Below are positions 1 to 7,622 of a stretch of DNA of 17,145 bases, piece by piece. How positions within the stretch are numbered: the first letter of the stretch is position 1; each line of letters begins with the position of its first letter. Source of the DNA: M3 sp964637445. Lineage in GTDB: Bacteria; Bacteroidota; Bacteroidia; Bacteroidales; Muribaculaceae. Where the stretch lies: positions 1 to 17,145 of the forward strand of contig CAZWWS010000051.1 in assembly GCA_964637445.1 (NCBI GenBank). Direction: 5' to 3'. The position numbers and the translations under genes were made by a program. Under the pieces are notes generated by a model that was not told the origin of the DNA, searched no databases, and saw only the letters and a list, made by a program, of their open reading frames with translations.

Positions 1-2813
1 AGATTATAGTATTCTACTCCGGCTGCATTGTCAGCTTCAATACCTTCGATTCCGGTTACCTTTTCAGCTGTGCCTCTCAATGTGACAGTACCATCTTCTG
101 CCACGGTGAGAGTCAATGTTGCATTAATCCATTCGTCACCTTCGGTCAAATTGATGTTACGACCTTGTTCATCGATGTTGGCAAGCGGGTAGTCGGTATT
201 TACCATGAATGTTTCGTCGGTGATTAATGAGCCTGACCAATCGTGATTCTTGATCACCTTAAACGAGCCAGACAACGTCTCGAGAGTAAGTGTATAGACA
301 CCTTCCGACTCTTCTGTGAAATATATTCCGTCTAATGCCCATTCGTTGAGATTGCCCGTAAATTCGTAGGTAGTAGCCAAGGGTACTTCGCCTTCCGCTG
401 TGACTAAAATCACTCCGGTTGCTTCGTTGAATGTCACTGTCACTCCGGTGTACTTAACATCGGTGTTTGTCAAGCCGATATTGTCACCACCGAGTGCCGA
501 GGTGTATTCAGTGCCGACTTCAAGCTTAGCACCATCAGCAGCACCCCATAATGGTACATTTTCCCATTCCGACACTCCTACTTCATTCTTTACAATCTTA
601 AATTCTCCTGAGAATTCATCGAATGTCCATGTAGCCACGCCGTCCACAGCTTCTACGCGATTAGCTTCAAGACTCCATCCATTTACAGAGCCTGCCAAGC
701 AGTATTCATAGACGGGTTTCTCTTCGCCACTTTCGCCTACTGCGATTTGCTTAACCTTTGATTCGCCACCGGCGTATGCAAAACGATAAGTCACATACAC
801 AGGAAGTTCGGTATAAGCCTTTTCGCCCGATGTAGCTGTATAGGTAACAATACCATTGGTCACCTCTGCCGGAGTTGCTGCAAGAGCAAGGTCGTAGAAT
901 TCTGAACCTTGTTCGCCCTCTACCGAGCTTACGTATGCATTAGCCACGAAGCCCACTGCCGGAACTGACGGCAATGTGATTGAGAACGAAAGGATGCCGT
1001 TTTCATCTATCGTAGTTTCGTGGTAGGCTGCCGGTGCCCATGCTTCTGCTTCGTTCAATGGAGTGCCCAATTGGCTCCAACCCTCTTCGCCGGCTGCAAT
1101 ATTTGCATTTTCTACTTCAGGAGCCGGAGTCTTAGGAGTGAATGTTACTGCCAAGTCATTAGGATCGGTATTGATGGTTTGTTCATCCACCACCACTTGA
1201 CCCTTCAACCAGTAAGTCACTGCGCCGTTGGTCAAGTCGACCTTAAGTTCACCCTCTGCAGTATCACCTGAAGCCATTTCCACATTGCCGGGTGCATCGA
1301 GCCATACCTTATAAGAAGTCGGTTCTGCCGTATTGCCTGTTACAGTCACCTTATACGAAAGTGTTGCCTCGGTTTCTGTAGCCGCTACGGTATATTCAAG
1401 AGTGGCTTTCAATGCGTCGGGATCTTCTGCCATCGTAGTAAATTCCTTATCAGCCACTGCTACTGTCACTACCGTGCCATCAGCAAGTGTGATAGTCACA
1501 GTACCAACGAATGTGTAAGTAGTACCTTGTGCAAGAGTTGTAAATTCAATTGCTTTAAACACATTTCCATCGCCATCTACTCCAAGTGCAACAGTCTTAG
1601 TTTCCACAACATTTCCGTCGCTATCTTTAGCTTCGATTGTGGCTGAAACGTCAGTAGTTTCAACACCAATCAAGCCATATACCCAAAGTTGATACCATAC
1701 CCATTCAGTAACTCCGTTTTGATATATATTAGTGTTGCTTGTCACATTAAGTCCATCAACCTTAAGAGTATTTGCGGTAGGATCGAAGGTGAAAGTCACA
1801 TTATATAAAGTAGATGTATAGGTTGCATCGAATGCAAGATCTGCTGCGCTCAAATTATTGTCCAATGCGATTTCAGTGCCGAGAGTTACGGCTGAAGAAC
1901 CGCCATACCATGCTCCAAGAGCGGTTTCGTGAATCTTAAATTTTCCTGAGGGGTCAAATGTTTCAGCAGTTGCGGTGTATACACCATCGCCATCCTCATC
2001 AGAGAATGTGATTGCATTCTCAGTACCCCAAGTATTATAGTCACCACAAACGATATAGTTCAACTGAACTTCTCCTGTCGATTCTGCTGTAACGTTTATA
2101 ATTTCAGTAGTCGGATTGAAAGTCACAGTCACATTGCTGGCTGCCGTTGCCAAATTAATATTTGAGCCGTTCTTTACGGCTTGATAGTCTTCGCCAAGTG
2201 TTATTTCGCTATTAGAGCCTGCGCCCCATGAAACAGCCCAGCTGCCATTGAGAGCAACCTTAAACTCACCTTGGAGTGATTCAAGAGTCCATGTGCACAA
2301 TCCGGTTTCGGCATCTACATACGCTATATTTGCCGATGGATCCCACGATGCTCCATTAATATTATTTCCTACAAGATTATAGTAATCGGTCGATACCACC
2401 GGGTCGTCGCCACCTTCTTCGCCACTCGAATAGGTCGACCATTTATAACTATCGGCATTCCATCCGGTCACTACAATCATATTGCTTGTTCCATCATGAG
2501 TAATGTCGCCAATACGATTCCATTCATTATCCCAATTAAGATTGGTATTTGAAGGATCCTTTCGCAATACAATCAACTTCTCAAAAGATCCTTCCGGCAG
2601 AGTAGCTTTATAGATTTGTCCATCAGCCACCTCAAACTTAGCCCATGCTTCTGCACCTCCGTCTGTCCAGAAATATCCGGCAAACCAAGCACTTGCTTGA
2701 TTCCATAGACCGCTACCACCTGTATCCAAATACAAAGTTGAGCCACCCTGTAGTGTTGCGCTTGCCATTAGAGTGCACATAAGCGCAAGGAGTGAAAAGT
2801 AAAATTTTTTCAT
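1..2813 (-). CDS. Large secreted multidomain protein with SusE/SusF-like and CBM-like modules (3' end cut by window edge)
   Basis: The reading frame is open from ATG (2813) to the window edge: 937 full codons and no stop. It starts with a signal peptide (MKKFYFSLLALMCTLMASA). Residues about 22-125 (TLYLDTGG, AWFAGYFW, NWDNEWNRIGDI) resemble the starch-binding-like (CBM26-type) modules of Bacteroidota. Four copies of a beta-rich module follow at about 145-240, 247-357, 699-806 and 809-917. Each has a G-x-x-N-x-W opening, a GxFK[VI] core (GEFKVALNG, GKFKIHET, GEFKIVKN, GSFKVIKN) and a terminal VTVTF..T..L.V strand, like SusE/SusF-type glycan-binding modules. The middle (about 360-698) looks Ig/Fn3-like. 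The last visible residues, GVEYYNL, match the start of the short C-terminal segment common on secreted Bacteroidales proteins, so probably only a few tens of residues are missing. It has no SusC/SusD neighbour here, and carbohydrate binding is an inference from fold-like motifs. Confidence 0.8.
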   Translation of the reverse strand, partial: MKKFYFSLLALMCTLMASATLQGGSTLYLDTGGSGLWNQASAWFAGYFWTDGGAEAWAKFEVADGQIYKATLPEGSFEKLIVLRKDPSNTNLNWDNEWNRIGDITHDGTSNMIVVTGWNADSYKWSTYSSGEEGGDDPVVSTDYYNLVGNNINGASWDPSANIAYVDAETGLCTWTLESLQGEFKVALNGSWAVSWGAGSNSEITLGEDYQAVKNGSNINLATAASNVTVTFNPTTEIINVTAESTGEVQLNYIVCGDYNTWGTENAITFSDEDGDGVYTATAETFDPSGKFKIHETALGAWYGGSSAVTLGTEIALDNNLSAADLAFDATYTSTLYNVTFTFDPTANTLKVDGLNVTSNTNIYQNGVTEWVWYQLWVYGLIGVETTDVSATIEAKDSDGNVVETKTVALGVDGDGNVFKAIEFTTLAQGTTYTFVGTVTITLADGTVVTVAVADKEFTTMAEDPDALKATLEYTVAATETEATLSYKVTVTGNTAEPTSYKVWLDAPGNVEMASGDTAEGELKVDLTNGAVTYWLKGQVVVDEQTINTDPNDLAVTFTPKTPAPEVENANIAAGEEGWSQLGTPLNEAEAWAPAAYHETTIDENGILSFSITLPSVPAVGFVANAYVSSVEGEQGSEFYDLALAATPAEVTNGIVTYTATSGEKAYTELPVYVTYRFAYAGGESKVKQIAVGESGEEKPVYEYCLAGSVNGWSLEANRVEAVDGVATWTFDEFSGEFKIVKNEVGVSEWENVPLWGAADGAKLEVGTEYTSALGGDNIGLTNTDVKYTGVTVTFNEATGVILVTAEGEVPLATTYEFTGNLNEWALDGIYFTEESEGVYTLTLETLSGSFKVIKNHDWSGSLITDETFMVNTDYPLANIDEQGRNINLTEGDEWINATLTLTVAEDGTVTLRGTAEKVTGIEGIEADNAAGVEYYN

Positions 2814-2919
2814 GATCAAAAAAATTTAATGTTAGGTAATTAGTTTACTTTAGGTAATTTAGTAATTAGTTATTATAATCAGTTTTACGAGATTATTCTT
2901 TTTGATTTAAGATTACTCG

Positions 2920-2927
2920 CAAATATA
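2920..2927 (-). promoter_or_regulatory. Candidate -7 element for the large secreted protein gene
   Basis: Read on the minus strand this is TATATTTG, a perfect match to the Bacteroidota -7 box TAnnTTTG. It lies about 107 bases upstream of the ATG at 2813, implying a long AT-rich 5' UTR. That UTR holds a repeated TTAGGTAAT word (2832-2840 and 2850-2858). I see no clear TTTG -33 box at the usual spacing, so confidence is moderate. The promoter would be divergent from the trpB promoter at 3052-3083. Confidence 0.4.
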
Positions 2928-3051
2928 CACATTTTTATTCTTGAATACACTTGTTTTACCTATTTTATATCAGCAAAACACTTTTTAACTCTCATTATTA
3001 AACCCCTAAGTTGACTTAATGATTTTTTATCAAATATTTTCTGCATAAATA

Positions 3052-3083
3052 TTTGGCAATTTCAAATATTTGCTGTATATTTG
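3052..3083 (+). promoter_or_regulatory. Bacteroidota-type promoter of the trpBEGD unit
   Basis: TTTG at 3052-3055 and TATATTTG at 3076-3083 are separated by 20 bases, fitting the Bacteroidota primary sigma factor consensus. Transcription should begin a few bases after 3083, leaving a leader of about 185 bases before trpB. The element is copied upstream of trpC (9238-9269) with identical spacing. Confidence 0.85.
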
Positions 3084-3102
3084 CAGCATAAAACGAAAAT
3101 AA

Positions 3103-3168
3103 ATGGTATATTTATTCAACAACAACTTTTGGTGGCGTCGCGATTGTTTCTTTCGATGGCGTCGCTGA
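3103..3168 (+). CDS. trpL: trp operon leader peptide (21 aa), trpB unit
   Basis: This short ORF begins ATG GTA TAT about 20 bases after the promoter -7 box and ends in TGA (3166-3168). It encodes 21 residues that include NNNFWWRRDC and end in RWRR. Two adjacent Trp codons lie at 3130-3135 and a third at 3157-3159. An adjacent Trp pair in a short ORF directly upstream of an intrinsic terminator and a trp operon is the hallmark of a ribosome-sensed attenuator leader. The start region is A-rich (aaaataa) with no clear Shine-Dalgarno, as is usual in Bacteroidota. The paralogous leader at 9289-9381 keeps the MVY start, the FWW core and the RWR motif, which supports real translation. The peptide itself probably has no function after synthesis. 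Confidence 0.9.
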   Translation: MVYLFNNNFWWRRDCFFRWRR

Positions 3169-3231
3169 TTGTATGCAATATTGACAACACACCGACAAAA
3201 TATTTCTCATATCATCTACCGATGCCATCGA
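3134..3231 (+). promoter_or_regulatory. Attenuator: alternative 1:2 and 2:3 (antiterminator) pairings of the trpB leader
   Basis: Region 1 (3134-3141, GGCGTCGC), immediately after the WW codons, can pair with region 2 (3159-3166, GCGTCGCT): six G-C pairs, one G-U and one U-U mismatch. Region 2 can instead pair with region 3: 3153-3164 (TCGATGGCGTCG) with 3220-3231 (CGATGCCATCGA), twelve pairs with one G-U. Region 3 is the 5' arm of the terminator at 3222-3248. A ribosome stalled at the Trp codons would cover region 1, favour 2:3 and block termination. Efficient translation to the TGA at 3166 would cover region 2 and free the terminator. The pairings were read by eye; folding energies were not computed. 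Confidence 0.85.
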
Positions 3232-3257
3232 CGCAAAATCGATGGCATTTTTCTTTT
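3222..3257 (+). terminator. Leader terminator (3:4 hairpin) before trpB
   Basis: A perfect 10-bp stem (ATGCCATCGA at 3222-3231 with TCGATGGCAT at 3239-3248) with a 7-base loop (CGCAAAA) is followed by a U-rich tract (TTTTTCTTTT). It lies between the leader peptide and the trpB ATG. Its 5' arm is also the 3' strand of the antiterminator, so termination is conditional. Confidence 0.9.
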
Positions 3258-3272
3258 AATACAACACTTCTT

Positions 3273-4472
3273 ATGGACAATTACTTATTTCTTGCCGACG
3301 ACGCCGGATTTTACGGGCGTTTTGGCGGCGCATACATCCCCGAAATTTTATATCGCAATGTTGAAAACCTCCGCAAAGCCTACGCCGAAATCCTCCACGA
3401 CGACCGATTTCAGCAAGAGTTTCATGCGCTCTTGCGCGACTATGTAGGTCGTCCCTCTCCGCTCTACCGCGCCGACCGACTCAGCGAGCACTACGGCACA
3501 AACATCTACCTCAAGCGCGAAGACCTCAACCACACCGGTGCTCACAAGATCAACAATGCCATCGGCTCGGTGCTTCTTGCCAAACGCATGGGCAAGACTC
3601 GCATCATAGCCGAGACAGGCGCCGGACAGCATGGTGTGGCCACCGCCACGGTTTGTGCCCTCATGGGGCTGAAATGCGTGGTCTACATGGGTGCTACCGA
3701 CGTGGCTCGTCAGCAGCCCAACGTGGAGCGCATGAAAATGCTCGGTGCCGAAGTAATAGCCGTCACCTCGGGCAATCAAACTCTCAAAGATGCCACCAAC
3801 GAGGCCATCCGCGACTGGTGTTGCAATCCGTCCGACACGTTCTACGTCATCGGCTCCACCGTCGGTCCTCACCCCTATCCCTCTATGGTGGCTAAGTTTC
3901 AATCGGTAATCTCCGAAGAGATACGCCGACAACTCTTGGAGCAGATCGGCCGCGAAACTCCCGACTATGTAATAGCCTGTGTGGGTGGTGGCAGCAATGC
4001 CGCCGGAGCGTTCTATCATTTCATCGACTCGCCCGAGGTGAAACTCATCGCAGCCGAAGCTGCCGGCAAAGGCATCGACACCGGCATGAGCGCCGCCACC
4101 ATCAAGCTCGGTCGCGAAGGCATCATCCACGGCTCTCGCACCCTCGTGATGCAGACACCCGACGGACAGATTATCGAACCCTATTCCATCTCTGCCGGTC
4201 TCGACTACCCCGGCATCGGGCCGCTTCACGCCCATCTCGCCACTACAGGTCGCGCCGAAGTGACAGCCATCGACGACACCGAAGCTCTGCGCGCTGCCTA
4301 CCTACTCACATCACTCGAAGGCATCATCCCGGCTCTCGAAAGCGCTCACGCGCTCGCAGTGCTCGACCGTCGCAAGTTCCGCAACGACGACATCGTTGTA
4401 GTCAACCTCTCAGGCCGCGGCGACAAAGACATGGCCACCTATCTCGCTTATCGCGACAAAGTTTCACTCTAA
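3273..4472 (+). CDS. trpB: Tryptophan synthase beta chain
   Basis: A 399-aa PLP enzyme that condenses indole with L-serine to give tryptophan; it works as an alpha2beta2 complex with TrpA (encoded at 10871-11665). The PLP-binding lysine is in GAHKINN (Lys92). The conserved catalytic Glu is in ETGAGQHG (Glu114). The phosphate-binding loop is GGGSN (238-242). The length is normal for TrpB1. The frame is open upstream to 3081, but that extension would run through the leader terminator. The ATG at 3273, giving MDNYLFLADD, is the first start after the terminator and matches the family's N-terminus. It is first in the unit, 14 bases before trpE. Having trpB first and separated from trpA is common in Bacteroidota. 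Confidence 0.97.
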   Translation: MDNYLFLADDAGFYGRFGGAYIPEILYRNVENLRKAYAEILHDDRFQQEFHALLRDYVGRPSPLYRADRLSEHYGTNIYLKREDLNHTGAHKINNAIGSVLLAKRMGKTRIIAETGAGQHGVATATVCALMGLKCVVYMGATDVARQQPNVERMKMLGAEVIAVTSGNQTLKDATNEAIRDWCCNPSDTFYVIGSTVGPHPYPSMVAKFQSVISEEIRRQLLEQIGRETPDYVIACVGGGSNAAGAFYHFIDSPEVKLIAAEAAGKGIDTGMSAATIKLGREGIIHGSRTLVMQTPDGQIIEPYSISAGLDYPGIGPLHAHLATTGRAEVTAIDDTEALRAAYLLTSLEGIIPALESAHALAVLDRRKFRNDDIVVVNLSGRGDKDMATYLAYRDKVSL

Positions 4473-4486
4473 AAATCTCTACTGAT

Positions 4487-5887
4487 ATGAAATATATTCT
4501 CAACACCACCGCTCGCACCATCCCTGCCGACCTACAAACTCCCGTCGGCATATATCTGAAAATACGCGACCTCTACACTCAGAGCGCTCTGCTCGAAAGT
4601 TCCGACTACCACGCCTCCCACGGCAGCGTGTCATATATCGGCATCTGCCCGATAGCCTCTTTCCGTGTCGAAAACGAAGTCGTCACCGCCACCTATCCCG
4701 ACGGCTCTTGCATTGAGAAACCCATCACTGCCGAAGTTGATGTGGTCGAAGAACTTCGTGCCTATATCGAAAGCTACCAATCATCCGACCTCGGTCTCAA
4801 CAATGGGCTTTTCGGCTACACCGCCTACGATGCCGTGCGCTACTTCGAGAATGTCGACATCCAAGCCAAAGACTCCTGTTTCGAGGGCATCCCCGATATG
4901 CTCTATCTGCTCTACCGCTATGTCATCGAGGTCAACCACTACAAAAATCAGATGACCATCATCGAAAATATCCCCCAAGGCGAAGAGAGCCGCACCGACG
5001 AGATCATCAGCCTCATCAACAACCACAACGTCGCCCAATACCCTTTCCACGCTCACAACGACATCTCCTCGCCCATCACCGACGAGCAATACCGCTCGAT
5101 GGTGAAACAAGGCATAGCCCACGCTCTCCGTGGCGATGTGTTCCAAATCGTTCTTTCGCGACGCTTCTCGCAAGGATTTTCAGGCGACGAATTCAATGTG
5201 TATCGTGCTCTGCGCTGCGTCAATCCGTCGCCCTATCTGTTTTATTTCGATTTCGGAGCGTTCAAGGTGTTCGGTTCTTCACCCGAAACCCACCTCCGCA
5301 TCCAAGACGGCAAAGCATATATCGACCCTATCGCCGGCACATTCCGACGCACCGGCGACGACTCGCGCGACCATCAACTCGCCCAAGAGCTCCTCGCCAA
5401 CCCAAAAGAAAATGCCGAACATATCATGCTCGTCGACCTCGCCCGCAACGATCTCAGCCGTTCGGGTGGCTCGGTCAACATCGAATTTCTCCGACAGATA
5501 CAATTCTACAGCCACGTCATCCACATGGTGTCGCGTGTCAGCGCCTCTCTTCCCGACGATGCCGACATCTTCCGACTGTTTGCCGACACTCTTCCCGCCG
5601 GCACTCTCAGCGGTGCGCCAAAAGTGAGAGCCATGCAGCTTATCGACCAAATAGAGCCTCACAACCGCATGGTCTACGGCGGCTGCATCGGCTATATCGG
5701 TTTCAACGGCTACCTCAACCAAGCCATCACCATTCGCAGCTTTCTCAGCTACGGCAACCGTCTCTACTCGCAAGCCGGAGCAGGCATCGTGGCTCACTCC
5801 GACCCCGAAAAAGAACTGCAAGAGACCAACAACAAGCTCGGCGCTCTCACCAAAGCTGTAAAATTTGCCGAACAATTTGCTCAATAA
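4487..5887 (+). CDS. trpE: Anthranilate synthase component I
   Basis: A 466-aa chorismate-using enzyme that makes anthranilate with ammonia supplied by TrpG. The N-terminal feedback site is visible: LLES at 35-38 and NPSPY at about 246-250 are the segments that bind tryptophan in known TrpE proteins, so allosteric inhibition is likely. Catalytic-domain motifs are SSPET (about 264-268), PIAGTFRR, VDLARND (about 316-322), GTLSGAPK (about 372-379) and YGGCIGYI. It is 14 bases after trpB and 17 bases before trpG, consistent with one transcript. The LLES site argues for TrpE over the para-aminobenzoate enzyme PabB. Confidence 0.96.
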   Translation: MKYILNTTARTIPADLQTPVGIYLKIRDLYTQSALLESSDYHASHGSVSYIGICPIASFRVENEVVTATYPDGSCIEKPITAEVDVVEELRAYIESYQSSDLGLNNGLFGYTAYDAVRYFENVDIQAKDSCFEGIPDMLYLLYRYVIEVNHYKNQMTIIENIPQGEESRTDEIISLINNHNVAQYPFHAHNDISSPITDEQYRSMVKQGIAHALRGDVFQIVLSRRFSQGFSGDEFNVYRALRCVNPSPYLFYFDFGAFKVFGSSPETHLRIQDGKAYIDPIAGTFRRTGDDSRDHQLAQELLANPKENAEHIMLVDLARNDLSRSGGSVNIEFLRQIQFYSHVIHMVSRVSASLPDDADIFRLFADTLPAGTLSGAPKVRAMQLIDQIEPHNRMVYGGCIGYIGFNGYLNQAITIRSFLSYGNRLYSQAGAGIVAHSDPEKELQETNNKLGALTKAVKFAEQFAQ

Positions 5888-5904
5888 TAATAAATCATAC
5901 TCCC

Positions 5905-6468
5905 ATGCGACTGCTTATATTCGACAACTACGACTCATTTACCTACAATATCGTTCACGCCGTTCGCTCGCTCGGCATCAATCCCGACGTGATTCGCAAC
6001 GACCGCATCCGCATCGACCAAGTCAATGTCTACGACAAAATTATCATCTCCCCGGGGCCGGGCATTCCCTCCGAAGCCGGCATCTTGCCTCAGCTGCTCG
6101 AAACCTACACCCCCTCCAAGCCTATCCTCGGCATCTGCCTCGGCGAGCAAGCCATCGGCGAATGTTTCGGTGCTCGACTGCTCAATCTGCCGCAGGTATT
6201 CCACGGCATTCAGACCCCTATCGATGTCATCGCCGACGACTACATTTTCGATAGTCTTCCGAAGCAATTTCCTGTCGGTCGCTACCACTCTTGGGTAGTC
6301 GGCACCTATGATTTTCCCTCTTGCTTAGAGATTACAGCCACCGACGCTCAAGGTCGCATCATGGCGCTCCGCCATCGCTCACTCGACGTCCATGGTGTGC
6401 AATTTCATCCTGAGTCAATCCTCACCCCCGATGGCATCACCATCATCCGCAATTTCATCAACCACTGA
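5905..6468 (+). CDS. trpG: Anthranilate synthase component II (glutamine amidotransferase)
   Basis: A 187-aa class I glutamine amidotransferase that supplies ammonia to TrpE. The triad is complete: nucleophile Cys78 in GICLGEQ, with His168 and Glu170 in VQFHPES. The oxyanion loop is PGPGIP (50-55). It is a free-standing domain, not fused to TrpD or TrpE. It sits between trpE and trpD with gaps of 17 and 18 bases. In some bacteria TrpG also serves PabB; nothing here tests that. Confidence 0.95.
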   Translation: MRLLIFDNYDSFTYNIVHAVRSLGINPDVIRNDRIRIDQVNVYDKIIISPGPGIPSEAGILPQLLETYTPSKPILGICLGEQAIGECFGARLLNLPQVFHGIQTPIDVIADDYIFDSLPKQFPVGRYHSWVVGTYDFPSCLEITATDAQGRIMALRHRSLDVHGVQFHPESILTPDGITIIRNFINH

Positions 6469-6486
6469 CCAAGCCTCACCTCCATT

Positions 6487-7482
6487 ATGAAAAATCTGCT
6501 ATATAAAATGTTTGAGCACAAAAATCTCACTCGCACCGAAGCTCGCGACGTGCTGCTCAACATAGCCGACGGACGATACAACGACAGCCAACTTTCAGCG
6601 TTCATGACCGTGTTTCTCATGCGTTCCATCACCACCGACGAGCTTACCGGATTTCGCGACGCGCTCCTTGAGCGTCGACTACCGGTCGACTTCGGCGACG
6701 TTAAAGCCATCGACATTGTCGGTACAGGCGGCGACGGCAAAAACACCTTCAACATCTCCACTTGCACCTGCTTTGTCGTAGCCGGGACAGGACGCAAAGT
6801 CGTAAAGCACGGCAACTACGGAGCAAGCTCCATCTCCGGAGCATCGAACGTGCTCGAACAACATGGAGTCAAATTTACATCCGACATCGACCGACTTCAC
6901 CGCTCGCTCGACCTCAGCGGAGTGTGCTACCTCCATGCCCCATTCTTCTCTCCGGCACTCAAAAGCGTAGGATCGGTTCGCAAAGCTCTCGGAGTGCGCA
7001 CATTCTTCAATATGCTCGGCCCGTTGGTCAACCCTATGATGCCTCGCTATCAACTACTTGGCGTCTATAATCTCAAACTCATGCGACTCTACAACTATAT
7101 CGCTCAAAACGAGGGCATCAACTGCACCATCGTACACTCTCTCGACGGCTACGACGAAATATCGCTCACCTCGCCGTTCAAAGTATCCTCAGCACAAGGC
7201 GAGCAGCTCTACACCCCTGAGCAAATAGGATTTGCGCGCGCCTCACAGGGAGAACTGTCGGGAGGCGACACCATCCAAGAGGCATCGACCATCTTCGACA
7301 ACATCCTCCACAATCGCGCCACTCAAGCGCAACGCGACTGCGTCATCGCCAACGCCGCTTTCGCCATCCGCACCCTCGACCCTCATCTCACCCTCGACGA
7401 AGCCAAAGCCGAAGCCGCCCTCTCCCTCTCCTCAGACCGCGCCCTCTCCTCCTTCCACCGCTTCCTCTCCCTAAACCAATAA
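6487..7482 (+). CDS. trpD: Anthranilate phosphoribosyltransferase
   Basis: A 331-aa enzyme joining anthranilate to PRPP to give phosphoribosyl-anthranilate, the substrate of TrpF. The PRPP-binding glycine-rich motif GTGGDG is at 79-84 (DIVGTGGDGKNTFNIST), followed by KHGNYGASS at 107-115. Length is typical and both the N-terminal helical domain and the phosphoribosyltransferase body are present. It is the last gene of the first trp unit: a strong terminator lies 18 bases after its stop. In an undivided operon trpC would normally follow; here it is 2 kb away behind an unrelated gene and its own leader. Confidence 0.96.
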   Translation: MKNLLYKMFEHKNLTRTEARDVLLNIADGRYNDSQLSAFMTVFLMRSITTDELTGFRDALLERRLPVDFGDVKAIDIVGTGGDGKNTFNISTCTCFVVAGTGRKVVKHGNYGASSISGASNVLEQHGVKFTSDIDRLHRSLDLSGVCYLHAPFFSPALKSVGSVRKALGVRTFFNMLGPLVNPMMPRYQLLGVYNLKLMRLYNYIAQNEGINCTIVHSLDGYDEISLTSPFKVSSAQGEQLYTPEQIGFARASQGELSGGDTIQEASTIFDNILHNRATQAQRDCVIANAAFAIRTLDPHLTLDEAKAEAALSLSSDRALSSFHRFLSLNQ

Positions 7483-7500
7483 TCCCCCCTCCACTCACAC

Positions 7501-7534
7501 AACACCATCGGCATCCAACCGATGGTGTTTTTTT
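7501..7534 (+). terminator. Intrinsic terminator after trpD
   Basis: A perfect 11-bp stem (AACACCATCGG at 7501-7511 with CCGATGGTGTT at 7519-7529) with a 7-base loop (CATCCAA) and a run of eight or nine T. It closes the trpBEGD unit, so trpCFA needs its own promoter, which is present at 9238-9269. It also shares the CCATCG/CGATGG word with both leader terminators. Confidence 0.92.
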
Positions 7535-7622
7535 GTACCTTAAAAATTTTTATTCAAAAAACTTCTTTCGTTTGATTTTTTATGCGTATTTTAGTGCTCA
7601 ACATTTCAAAATTACATCCCTA

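Noticed and set aside
400..1518. Plus-strand ORFs of 60-103 aa at the left end
   Set aside because: They are low-complexity Ser/Thr/Val shadows of the long minus-strand secreted protein, whose frame is open through the whole region.
3081..3272. N-terminal extension of trpB by 64 residues
   Set aside because: It would begin inside the promoter -7 box and run through the leader peptide region and the terminator hairpin; TrpB homology starts at the ATG at 3273.
3348..4235. 295-aa open frame on the minus strand opposite trpB
   Set aside because: It is a codon-bias shadow of trpB, whose catalytic motifs are complete; the antisense translation shows no recognisable domain. The same applies to minus-strand frames opposite trpE, trpG, trpD and trpC.
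7567..7594. Candidate promoter for the AlbA-domain gene (TTTG at 7571, TATTTTAG at 7587)
   Set aside because: The spacer is only 12 bases and the -7 box is imperfect, so it does not fit the Bacteroidota consensus.
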